Assembly (NCBI GenBank): GCA_046757585.1
Contig: JBHHYR010000001.1
Span: 21,069 to 85,068 of the forward strand
DNA from: JBHHYR01 sp046757585
GTDB lineage: Bacteria > Desulfobacterota > Binatia > HRBIN30
DNA length: 64,000 nucleotides
Direction of reading: 5' to 3'
Each line of letters begins with the position of its first letter. Position 1 is the first letter of the stretch. A model generated the notes under the pieces. It searched no databases. It was given only the letters and a program-made list of their open reading frames with translations, and was not told the DNA's origin. The position numbers were made by a program, and so were the translations under genes. Shown here piece by piece: positions 45,129 to 53,330 of this stretch.

Positions 45129-46241
45129 GTGGTAACGACCCTCGTCTTCTTGGTGCTCGCCGCCCTGTTCGTGGCCTACGCCAACGGTGCCAACGATAAC
45201 TTCAAGGGCGTCGCGACGCTGTACGGCAGTGGCACCCTCGAGTACCGCGGCGCGCTTCTCCTGGCGACCGTCGCAACGTTTCTCGGATCGCTGGCCGCGC
45301 TTTACGTCGGCGGGAGCCTGATCAGCAGCTTCAGCGGGAGGGGCCTCGTCCCGGACACGGTTGTGGCCGACCCCGCCTTCTTGAGCGCCGTCGGCTTCGG
45401 CGGAGCCTTGACGGTTCTCCTCGCCACGCGGCTCGGTTTCCCCGTTTCAACCACACACGCACTCGTCGGTGCACTCATCGGCGCTGGGATCATCGAAGCG
45501 GGCGCGGCCGTGAATCTCGGGCGCCTAAGCAGTATGTTCCTCATGCCCCTACTCATCAGCCCGATCATTGCGTCAGCACTGGCAAGCGCCCAGTATCCAA
45601 CCTTCAGCGCCTTACGGAGGAGGCTCGGCATCACGCGAGAGACCTGCGTCTGTGCCGGCGAAGAACTCGTCCCAGTCGCTACCCTCGGCGGGACGGCCAC
45701 CGCCGCGCGGGTCACAACGCTCACCCTCGATACCACGCCGAAATGTATCGAGCGTTACCAAGGTGCGGTCGTTGGCGTCGACGCCACCACGCTCCTCAAC
45801 GGCCTGCACTACGCTTCTGCAGCCGCCGTGAGCTTCGCCCGGGGTGTGAATGATACGCCCAAGATCGTCGCGTTGCTCCTGGCCGCACATCTGGTGGCGC
45901 CACGGCATGCGTTCGTTCTGGTCGGGATCGCCATCGCCCTTGGAGGGCTACTCGGGGCCCGGCGCGTGGCGGAGACGATGAGCCACAAGATCACACCCAT
46001 GAACCCCGGTCAGGCCTTCACCGGCAACCTCGTCACCGCCCTGTTGGTGCTGTTCGCCAGCCGGCTGGGCCTTCCGGTCTCCACCACGCACGTTGCCTGT
46101 GGCGCGCTCGGAGGGATCGGGGCCGTGAACCGCCAGGCCCACTGGAGCACCATCGGCCAGATCCTCCTCGCGTGGGTGACCACCCTGCCGCTGGCGGCAG
46201 CGCTCGCGGCCGCCACGGCGCTCGTCCTAGCAGTCCGTTGA
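45129..46241 (+). CDS. PiT-family inorganic phosphate (or arsenate) transporter
   Basis: Membrane transporter of 370 residues with an internal duplication. Repeat 1 has VAYANGANDNFKGVATLYG and FPVSTTHALVGALIG; repeat 2 has FARGVNDTPKIVALLLAAH and LPVSTTHVACGALGG. These are the signature pairs of the PiT family. About ten helices. Start GTG at 45129, four bases after the arsS stop. The final codons (Leu-Ala-Val-Arg) and the TGA lie inside a MITE-like repeat, so the original C-terminus was probably replaced. In this context it could move arsenate or arsenosugar precursors; that is inference. Confidence 0.88.
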   Translation: MVTTLVFLVLAALFVAYANGANDNFKGVATLYGSGTLEYRGALLLATVATFLGSLAALYVGGSLISSFSGRGLVPDTVVADPAFLSAVGFGGALTVLLATRLGFPVSTTHALVGALIGAGIIEAGAAVNLGRLSSMFLMPLLISPIIASALASAQYPTFSALRRRLGITRETCVCAGEELVPVATLGGTATAARVTTLTLDTTPKCIERYQGAVVGVDATTLLNGLHYASAAAVSFARGVNDTPKIVALLLAAHLVAPRHAFVLVGIAIALGGLLGARRVAETMSHKITPMNPGQAFTGNLVTALLVLFASRLGLPVSTTHVACGALGGIGAVNRQAHWSTIGQILLAWVTTLPLAAALAAATALVLAVR

Positions 46242-46393
46242 AAAACAGGCACCGTAGCGAGGGTAAGCGATTTTGCGTCAGATCAAGGCGCCGAACCGGA
46301 GGCAAATCGGGTGATTTTGTTGAGGATTCGGCAACGCAGAGCTGGCGGAAAATAGCCACCCGCAGTAGGGGCCCTGTTTTTCAACGGGCTGCT
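46229..46393. mobile_element. MITE-like repeat, copy B (165 bp)
   Basis: Same element as at 15587-15751: ends AGCAGTCCGTTGAAAAACAG and CAACGGGCTGCT in inverted orientation, full-length match through the interior (for example GATCAAGGCGCCGAACCGG). Bounded by CTAG on both sides. Its first 13 bases supply the last codons and the stop of the PiT gene. Confidence 0.88.
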
Positions 46394-46558
46394 AGCAGTC
46401 CGTTGAAGAACAGGTGCCGTAACGAGGGCGAAGGGATTTTTCGTCAGACCGAGGCGCCGAACCGGAGGCAAATCCATAGATTTTGTTGAGGATTCGGCAA
46501 CGAAGGGCTGGCGGAAAAGACCCGCCCGCAGTAGGTACCTGTTCTTCAACGGGCTGAC
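46394..46558. mobile_element. MITE-like repeat, copy C (165 bp, tandem to copy B)
   Basis: Direct tandem repeat beginning on the base after copy B ends. It is somewhat diverged (GTTGAAGAACAGG at the left end, CTGTTCTTCAACGG at the right), with matched changes in both termini, so the inverted pairing is kept. It fills the gap between the PiT gene and the convergent secreted EF-hand gene. Confidence 0.82.
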
Positions 46559-46578
46559 TAAGCAGCTGACCTGCCGCT

Positions 46579-47367
46579 CTAGCTCGCGACGCAGCCTTTC
46601 AGCGCCGCGCCAACTCCAGCGATCAGCTCATCGATGGTTACCTGGCCGTCACTGTTGCGGTCGAATCGCTCGCAGGTATCGAGGGGCAGCCTTCCAAGTG
46701 CGATATTGACGCCCGTGACGAGCTCGTTCACCGTTACAGCGTTGTCCCCATCGCAATCGCCTACGCAGGTGACGGCGCCGGGCGTCGAGGTCAAGGTAGC
46801 GGTGGCTACGGCCGTGGGTGTGGCCGTCGAGCTAGGGGGGGTCGGGGTGCTCGTGGGCAGCGGCGTGGGACTGGAGGCGATGGCCGCAGAAAACGTGAAA
46901 TTGTCGATCACACCGCCGGAGAACTCGATGCGGGCGATCGGCGCACCGTTGGACTCAAGGCTCACGAAATTGCCGGGGTTTCCGAAAGAGCCGGCCGGCC
47001 GGCTATCGGCCATCGCGACCAAGCTGCCCGCACTGTCAAAGGCGCTCGCCGTGCCAGCAGCAAAGCCAAAGCCGTGGACGTAGAAGAACCGAACCGAATC
47101 CACGGGGGTATCGAAGGTCACCATCGCACCACCGTCTCCCACCTCATAGGAGTACCTGCCCGACGCGTACAGAGGCGGTAGCCCCTCCGATCTGACGACG
47201 CCGCCGCTCCAGTTGGATCCCATGAATGAGAAACTCATGGTGAAGGCTTCGGTGACCCCGTTTTCGGCTCCGGACCCCTCAAAAAAGATCGTGACTTGCG
47301 CCTGGGCCAGCCCTGGCGCGACCAGCAACGACCCGGCTAGCAGGACAACCGCGCTAAGCTTCGCCAT
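46579..47367 (-). CDS. Secreted protein with Pro/Thr linker and dockerin-like EF-hand pair
   Basis: Exported protein of 262 residues. The ATG at 47367 has AAGG upstream and a signal sequence (VVLLAGSLLVAPGLAQAQ). A beta-rich domain (about 25-175) is followed by a Thr/Pro/Ser linker (PTPLPTSTPTPPS) and a C-terminal pair of calcium-binding loops: CVGDCDGDNAVTVNELVTGVN and FDRNSDGQVTIDELIAGVG. Such pairs resemble dockerin type I repeats and are common as C-terminal modules of secreted proteins in some deltaproteobacterium-like genomes. No catalytic domain recognised. Confidence 0.75.
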   Translation of the reverse strand: MAKLSAVVLLAGSLLVAPGLAQAQVTIFFEGSGAENGVTEAFTMSFSFMGSNWSGGVVRSEGLPPLYASGRYSYEVGDGGAMVTFDTPVDSVRFFYVHGFGFAAGTASAFDSAGSLVAMADSRPAGSFGNPGNFVSLESNGAPIARIEFSGGVIDNFTFSAAIASSPTPLPTSTPTPPSSTATPTAVATATLTSTPGAVTCVGDCDGDNAVTVNELVTGVNIALGRLPLDTCERFDRNSDGQVTIDELIAGVGAALKGCVAS

Positions 47368-47710
47368 AGGGGCCCTTCCTTTCGATTGCTTGCGACATGC
47401 TGTCAACACAGCGGCAGCCGCCAAAGTTCCGGTGCACGCGCGCCCATTCCCCGATGTCCTTTTCGACATCGCTGCCGGCGCAACCGGCACGTTGAGACAA
47501 CGGACGGCCAGCGCCCGGCTGCGAACTCATCCGCCAACGCAACGCGGCCTCCAGGGAGCCGACCCAGCGTCTGGCCTAGACCCATCTTGCAAGTGAACTA
47601 CGGAGCGCAGATACTGGATATTGTCCTTCTGTGTCAAGCGGCGTGGGCGAGCGGGCAACTGTACCGAACCGCGTCGAACAAGCAGGTGGACGGATGCGTC
47701 GGGTGCACGC
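47368..47710. other. Divergent intergenic region (343 bp)
   Basis: Between the secreted EF-hand gene and the lytic transglycosylase gene. Promoters for both are expected; I see no clear repeat, hairpin or gene in it. Confidence 0.4.
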
Positions 47711-48364
47711 ATGAGACGTCAACTGTCCAGCAAGGTTGGCAGCGCCAGGGTTCGGGGAACGGCAGCACGGCTGAGGGCGGCGTTGCCTGCGGGTTTCCTC
47801 CTGTGGGCCCTAGCAGCGGCCTGGCCCTCGGGGGCGGCCGGGGGGGTGACGTATGGGGTCACCGACGACCGAGGCGTGGTGCATTTCAGCAACGCGCACA
47901 CCGCTCTCCGGCGTCATCTGATCGTGTATAGCCTGCACCGCCCCAGTCCGCAGGTGTACGTCTATACAATCGCGCACCGTAGCTACGATCCCCTGATCCG
48001 CCGTGCGGCTCACGCCTACGGCGTCGAGCCGGCCCTGGTGAAGGCGATCATCGCGGCGGAATCACGCTTCAACCCCCTGGCCGTCTCGGAGAAGGGAGCG
48101 CAGGGCCTCATGCAGCTGATGCCCCGCACCGCACACTCGCTCGCGGTGCGGAACCCGTTCGAGCCGGCCGAGAGTGTTTTGGGGGGGGTGCAATATCTGC
48201 GGCGGATGCTCGATCGTTACGGCAACGTGACAGAGGCCCTGGCCGCCTACAACGCCGGACCGGGAACCGTCGATCGCTACGGTGGCACGCCACCGTATCC
48301 CGAAACACAGGCCTACATTCAGCGCGTTCTCGATTACCGCCACCGCTACCGCGCCAAGCCGTAA
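47711..48364 (+). CDS. Lytic transglycosylase (SLT domain), exported
   Basis: Peptidoglycan-cleaving enzyme of 217 residues. The ATG at 47711 precedes an arginine-rich, hydrophobic export signal ([20 protein letters not shown]). A short DUF4124-like beta segment ([15 protein letters not shown]) comes first, then the SLT domain: [22 protein letters not shown] (catalytic Glu in AAESRF), [13 protein letters not shown] and [17 protein letters not shown]. These are the hallmark motifs. It cleaves the MurNAc-GlcNAc bond to form anhydro-MurNAc. Confidence 0.9.
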   Translation: MRRQLSSKVGSARVRGTAARLRAALPAGFLLWALAAAWPSGAAGGVTYGVTDDRGVVHFSNAHTALRRHLIVYSLHRPSPQVYVYTIAHRSYDPLIRRAAHAYGVEPALVKAIIAAESRFNPLAVSEKGAQGLMQLMPRTAHSLAVRNPFEPAESVLGGVQYLRRMLDRYGNVTEALAAYNAGPGTVDRYGGTPPYPETQAYIQRVLDYRHRYRAKP

Positions 48365-48496
48365 AGCGGCAGCAGGCCGCGGCGCATCGGCAGCGCACCC
48401 CGCCAGGCGCCCGTGCAGCCCGCAACGGCTTGCGTCAGCGTTTTTCATGCAACGCGGACGGCGCGGGAAACGTCTTAGAGATTGAGGGCACATCCA

Positions 48497-49132
48497 ATGG
48501 GCGATTCTGCGGCCGGGAGGCTGCTGGCGCGGAACGGTCTGCGGCGCCGCGGGGCGTGGTGGGGCAGCGTGCTCTGTCTGATCATCAGCCTGCCAGCGGC
48601 CAGTGTAGTGGCCGGGAACCGGCAGCTGGTCTCCCGCACCGTCCCGCACCGCCTGGGACTCCCTCGCTCGCGTCCCCTTGGACCACCGCAGCCGCCGCCG
48701 CAATGGCTGGACCGCTTGCCCGCAACTGGCTTCTCGCGATCACAGCTGCGGCTGTCGCAGTACGCGGGAGCGGTGGTGTTGGTGCATTTCTGGGCAACGT
48801 GGTGCGCGCCGTGCCGGAGGGAAATCCCTTCACTGGTGGCCTTTTATAATGGGACCCACTACCGCGCACTGCGAGAAAAGGGGCTGGTCGTGTTGACCGT
48901 CAGTACGGATATCCGACCAAAAGATTTGCAACAGTTTCTCGAACGGCGCCACCTGCCCTTCCCGGTTTTCTTCGACCCGCTCGGAAAGCTGCACGACCAA
49001 CTCCGGCTCGTCGGCATCCCGGGGACGGTGGTGATTGACCGGAAGGGTCACGTGCTGGACCGCCTCCTTGGAAAACAGGACTGGCAAAGCAAGACGCTAC
49101 TGGCGAAGCTTCAAACGTACGTCGCGCAGTGA
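48497..49132 (+). CDS. TlpA/ResA-like membrane-linked thioredoxin
   Basis: Extracytoplasmic thiol-disulfide protein of 211 residues. One N-terminal membrane anchor or signal (WWGSVLCLIISLPAASVVAG) and a thioredoxin fold: VVLVHFWATWCAPCRREIPSL (active-site W-C-A-P-C), LVVLTVSTDI, VFFDPLGKLHDQLRLVGIPGTVVIDRKG (cis-Pro). Such proteins keep cytochrome c or other Cys sites reduced in the periplasm. The start at 48497 has GAGGG 8-12 nt upstream. It is transcribed toward the OmpA-like gene. Confidence 0.88.
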   Translation: MGDSAAGRLLARNGLRRRGAWWGSVLCLIISLPAASVVAGNRQLVSRTVPHRLGLPRSRPLGPPQPPPQWLDRLPATGFSRSQLRLSQYAGAVVLVHFWATWCAPCRREIPSLVAFYNGTHYRALREKGLVVLTVSTDIRPKDLQQFLERRHLPFPVFFDPLGKLHDQLRLVGIPGTVVIDRKGHVLDRLLGKQDWQSKTLLAKLQTYVAQ

Positions 49133-49143
49133 AGGGGCTTCGG

Positions 49144-50171
49144 ATGACCGCAATGCACCGGTGGGGGAAAGTGGCGATTGTCGCCGTGCCCTTGCTGCTC
49201 GTGCTGAGCGCCGTCCGCTACGGAGAGGAACCCGGGCAGGAGTCCGATCACCCTATCGGAGATGCCGCCACTCCTCCCTGGACCCCGGCGCGCACCGCAA
49301 CCGTCTTGCCGAGCATGCATCCACCGAGCCCGCAGAGCCGACGCCTACGGAGACACCACCCGTGTTGCCCACGGGCACGGCCGGGAAAACGGCGCCCCAC
49401 GACGCCGAAGTCGAGCACTTGATGCACGAGTTCTTGTCGACGGGCGAATCCATCGAGGAGCAGCCGGGCGGCACAGAGCCGCTTCAGTTTCCAGGGCCGC
49501 CCAACAAGCCCAATTGGTTCCAAGCGCTGATGGTGACCCGAGATGAAAATCCCCTACTCGAACGGCAATGCAAGAAACAGGCACTGGAGTTCTCCATCGA
49601 GTCTCTGCGCCTGGCCAAGGGCGCAAAGAGTAATGCGGAAGCGCTGCGAGCGGCGGCGGAACACATGAAGCATCACCAAGATTTCATCAAGAACAACAAG
49701 ATCTCGTATGCGAAATATCTGCAGGAGATCGCGGAGTGTCGCACCTTCTGCGGCCCGCTGGTGGCGAACTTGATCAAATGCCACGTGCTTTCGGTCGCAC
49801 GCCACACCCACGGGATTGTGCTCTTCAAGCTGGACAGCGACGCGATCAACCCTCGCTACCAAGCTGGAGCCATTTCCGTTGTGGCGCGTCAGCTGCAAGA
49901 GCACAGCGACTCCAAGGTTCTCCTGATTGGGCGTGCAAGCAAGATCGGAGAACTCACCTACAATCGGCAACTTGCGGCGCGCCGCACGCTAGCGGTCCGA
50001 GATAGTCTGCTGGCGAAGGGAATATCCTTCGAGCGCATCAAGGTGATGTGGTTCGGCTGGGAACCCCCTCAGATCAGCTCCTTCGTGGCGACCGAATACG
50101 GCCTCGAGGACCTCTTTCACGAGGCAGGCTTGCAGGAAATCAATCAGAGCGTGACCATGGTCCTCTATTGA
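49144..50171 (+). CDS. OmpA-like exported protein, apparent one-base frameshift
   Basis: Two plus-strand frames join to make one protein. From ATG 49144 (AAGGGG upstream) the first frame gives an export signal (VAIVAVPLLLVLSA) and runs to about 49310. The rest continues in the neighbouring frame from there: a Pro/Thr-rich stretch (EPTPTETPPVLPTG), a helical region and a C-terminal OmpA/MotB-like domain with GIVLFKLDSDAINPRYQAGA, LLIGRASKIGELTYNRQLAARRTLAVRDSLLAKGI and a closing VTMVLY. The shift may be an assembly error or a real mutation. The stop overlaps the end of the CMD selenoprotein gene by seven bases. Confidence 0.65.
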
Positions 50172-51487
50172 GACCGCGCGGTGGCGTCGCGGCCTTTCAC
50201 CGGATACTCCTCCCCGTCCCGAAAGGCAGGGGCCGAGACCGAGTAGTCGCGCCCGGCCCCGCGCTCAGGGAGGAGCGGTTCCGCGTCCGGACTCACACCC
50301 AAGCTGTTCGCCAGCCGGTCGAGCGAGGTCTGGATCGCCACCGTATTGAGCACGTCGATATAGGCTTCATCATCAAGGCCACAGTCGCGGAATGACTGTG
50401 CGTCTTGCTCCGTAACCTTGTAGGCATTGCGGGCCAACTTGGCTGCGAAGTCGAGCACAACCCGGTCCTGCAACCCCCAGTCCCTGTCCGCGTACCGGTC
50501 CGTAACCCAGCTGTAAAGTCTTTCATCACCGCTGACGCGTTCGAGTAGCTGGCGGGTAGTTCCAGCGCTGTACACGCAGCGGTTGAGGCTGGAGACCAGC
50601 GCCCGCACCATCGCGTGGTGACGCTGGCTCAGCGACTGTGACTGCGGGTGCTCGAGTAATTCCAAGGCAAGCTGGTGTCGCGGGTAGACCTCCGGACGCA
50701 GCGACACCGCCCGCATCAGGTTGGGGACAAAGCCATAGCGGCTGGTGGCCCAGCGTACCGCAGCACGATACGCCTCACTCTCCCCATCCGTTGCTACCCA
50801 CGCGACGCCCGCCGGCGCCGGAAGTTCCCGCCGAGCCGGCGCATCCAGTGTCCCGGCCGTCAGGCCCTCCGCAGACGCCTGGTAAACCTCGCGGAGCCGT
50901 CCGATCGCCGAGCCGGTGACCGCCTCCGCCTCCAGCGGCACACCGCCACCGTCGGAGCTCATCACCCACCAGGTCTGCAGGGAGGCGATCTGCGCCCAGT
51001 TGACGATATCGCTATCGGAGAGCGCGTGCACGCGTAACCCCTCTACGTCGCGCTCGGTCATGTTCCAGGAGCAGCGTGTGAACCGCTCCACCCACCGAAA
51101 CATCGCCTTGTGACAGTCCGGGATCGGCGCCTGCTGGACGTCATCCATGATTGCCTGGGCGATACCGTCCCCAGGGTAGATGAGGGGCAGCACGGCCCCA
51201 ATCGACTCCACTCAGTAGAAGCAGGAGCTGTACATCGCCACCACAAAGTTGACCATGATGTCGGGCACGGGTCCCATGGGGCGGTCGTGTCGCCCGTAGT
51301 TCGTCAGCACCTGGTTCTGCACTGCCCCGAAATGGAAGTACGCCGGCACAATGCTGCTCGTACGGTAGGTCTGCGGGGTTGGCGTGCCGGTGCCGAGAAG
51401 CTTGGAATACGAGCTCGAAAGGTACTCGTAGTCCTCCTTGAGCGCGCCTGTGGCTTCATGCTCGTGGATGATGCGAATGTACGCCAT
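50165..51487 (-). CDS. Two-domain CMD/AhpD-like selenoprotein (Sec at TGA 51214-51212)
   Basis: One gene of 440 residues with an in-frame TGA at codon 92. The ATG at 51487 has AGGAGG 10 nt upstream. The first carboxymuconolactone-decarboxylase/AhpD-like domain reads VNFVVAMYSSCFY-U-VESIGAVL, where AhpD-type proteins have C-x-x-C near E/H residues; here it is Cys89-Phe-Tyr-Sec92. A second domain near residues 225-400 has VSSLNRCVYSAGTTRQLLE, in which the second Cys is Ser, so it is probably structural or less active. Stop TAG overlaps the OmpA-like gene end. Predicted peroxide or thiol redox function. TGA is used as a normal stop in neighbours, and a SECIS-like hairpin follows at 51179-51203. 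Confidence 0.87.
51179..51203 (-). promoter_or_regulatory. Candidate bacterial SECIS hairpin for the CMD gene
   Basis: On the minus strand the first arm (GAT, a single unpaired T, GGGGC) pairs with GCCCC, two unpaired bases, ATC. The loop is CGTGCT, 18-23 nt after the TGA, and contains G. A bulged U with a G in the loop is what SelB-binding elements show. Folded by eye. Confidence 0.45.
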
Positions 51488-51659
51488 GTCCAGCTGTCCT
51501 CCTGTTCCGCGCTCACTCCAGCATAGTGGCACGACCCACACAAGGGAGGCGAGCCGTCGGCCACGCGACGACCGGGTCTCAAATCGTCACGGGTGCTCTG
51601 GCCGGCGGGTGGCTGCCGCGTCACCGCAGCCGCCTCTCACCGCTGCGGTAGGCGAATCC

Positions 51660-52334
51660 TCAGAAAATGGCTCGCAGGAGGTCTCGCAACAACCGCAAGG
51701 GGAGCATGAGGATGTCCACATACCCTCCGGCGTAGGGATCGCGTTCGTAGTCGCGGTCAAAACCGGTGTCGGTCGAGAGGACGAGCGTGTCCGGATGCTG
51801 CTGCCGCCACTCTGCCCAGGTGGTCATCGTGGACGGCACCGCCCGCAGGCGGGTCCCAGCGAACGGGCCGGTGACTGCTTCTTCCCGGATCTGCGACCAC
51901 AAGCTTTCGGTCTGGTGGTCATAAAGGAGCAGGTTACGCCTGTACAGCTGGCCAGAGACACCGAAGGACAGCGTCTGCCCGTTGACGGTGCGGTCGTACA
52001 CGACGCCGCTGTCGGTCAGCGGTCAATAGGTGACTGCGATCGGCGTTGCCCCAATGAGGTCATTGACCACCTCGTGCCAGTTAAGGATCCGCAGCGGGTA
52101 CGCCTTCGCCACCCCTGCGTCCGCGAGCCCGATCACGCGGTCGTCGGGACGCAGGAAGCTGGCGTGGCCCGCTGCAATGAAGCGTGGAGTCAGGATTGCC
52201 GGTATACCGTCTTTCGGTGGGCCGCCGGAGCGAATCTCCCTCAGCGGAACGGTGTGCCAGGAGGTGTCGAACCCCGCCAGCCCGGTAGCGGTCAGCAAGA
52301 CGGCCACTGCCGCCAACTGATGTGCGCCCAGCAT
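51660..52334 (-). CDS. DUF3179 selenoprotein, short form (Sec at TGA 52025-52023)
   Basis: One gene of 224 residues crossed by TGA at codon 104. Signal-like N-terminus (LAAVAVLLTATGLAGFDTS), then SGGPPKDGIPAI, RPDDRVIGLADAGVAKAYPLRILNWHEVVND, and ATPIAVTY-U-PLTDSGVVYDR. DUF3179 proteins normally read T-Y-C-P-L at this place, so TGA stands at the conserved Cys. It then continues FGVSGQLYRRNLLLYDHQTESLW and stops early, without the second half seen in the paralogue at 54858-56237. Function of DUF3179 is unknown; the Cys/Sec and His residues suggest a redox or metal role. Same frame both sides of TGA. Confidence 0.85.
51990..52009 (-). promoter_or_regulatory. Candidate SECIS hairpin for the short DUF3179 gene
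   Basis: From +14 to +33 after the TGA: GCG, two unpaired bases, GTCG, loop TGTA, CGAC, CGC. The loop G is at +24. The same 20 bases occur at the same distance in the paralogue at 55893-55912; coding for SGVVYDR may explain that identity. Confidence 0.4.
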
Positions 52335-52376
52335 CTGTCAGTACCAACCGGAGGGACCGCAGCAATGGTTCCCCCG

Positions 52377-53330
52377 TCAGTGGGCAAGACGCTTGATGCG
52401 CTCGACGAAATGCGATCGAAAGCGCCGTGCGTCGACGGCCACGGCACACCGCATCCGGAAGATGCCATCACCGACCCCCGAGCGTTCGAAGGTTCGAAAG
52501 ATGCCCTCGGGAACCGCGGGCTCAATGGCCAGGTTTTCAAAAGTGCAGAACGACTCATCATAGGTACACGCCAGCGCCAGCGGGTCGTGGAGAAAGCACA
52601 CGTTGTCGGTTTTCACGGACGCGCCCATGCCGCCGAAGACCTGATTCATTGTTGGAGTCCAGATCCGCACTGCACGCGCGAGGGCTTGGTGCAACGAGCT
52701 ATGAGCGGCCTCGATCTGCCGGAGATCCTGCTCCCGCAGCCACACCTGCAGGGTGACATCCGCGGTCACGAGCCGTGTAGGAATGCCGGCGCGCAGGACC
52801 CGCAGCGAGGCGACCGGATCGGAGCACAGGTTGTAATCCACACCCCAGGGAAACACCTGCCCACCGTAGACGACACGGCGGAGGTGTCCCCCCATGACGG
52901 TCAACTGCGCGATGCGCAGCGCGAGCTCCGGATCCTTCTCCAACGCAGCAGCAACGTTGGTGAGGGGACCGACCGCGACGAGCTCGAGCCCGTCGTGCTC
53001 CCGGAACAGGCGGACCAAGGCTGCGACACCGTCTTCCGGTTCGATCTCCGCTAAGACGCCCGGCTCGAGGATGCCTGCGCCTTCATGCCCAAACCACACG
53101 AACTGGCCGGTACCGGCCAGGGGCCTTTCACGGCCTGCGTAGACTGGGATATCGGGCTGCCCCGCAAGCTCGAGCAGGCATTTCGAGATGCGCGCGCGCA
53201 AGCGCGTGTCGCCGCTTACATGGGTGACGGCGACGAGTTCAATCTCAGGCGACCCAACGGCAAGCGCCAAACAGAGGGCGTCGTCGACGTCGGAGCCCAT
53301 ATCGGTGTCGAGCACGATGCGATGCGTCAT
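52377..53330 (-). CDS. Inosine/uridine-preferring-type nucleoside hydrolase
   Basis: Enzyme of 317 residues that splits nucleosides into base and ribose. The N-terminal aspartate cluster IVLDTDMGSDVDDALCLALAV is the family fingerprint, with LVAVGPLTNVAAAL, LTVMGGHLRRV (the MGG loop) and FLHDPLALA (Asp near the active site) all present. The ATG at 53330 overlaps the stop of the kinase gene (ATGA). Base preference is not readable. Together with the kinase, a nucleoside salvage step is plausible. Confidence 0.9.
   Translation of the reverse strand: MTHRIVLDTDMGSDVDDALCLALAVGSPEIELVAVTHVSGDTRLRARISKCLLELAGQPDIPVYAGRERPLAGTGQFVWFGHEGAGILEPGVLAEIEPEDGVAALVRLFREHDGLELVAVGPLTNVAAALEKDPELALRIAQLTVMGGHLRRVVYGGQVFPWGVDYNLCSDPVASLRVLRAGIPTRLVTADVTLQVWLREQDLRQIEAAHSSLHQALARAVRIWTPTMNQVFGGMGASVKTDNVCFLHDPLALACTYDESFCTFENLAIEPAVPEGIFRTFERSGVGDGIFRMRCAVAVDARRFRSHFVERIKRLAH

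Noticed and set aside
52377..53330. Read-through at the nucleoside hydrolase TGA
   Set aside because: The sequence after it has no family similarity and soon meets another TGA; the protein has full family length already.
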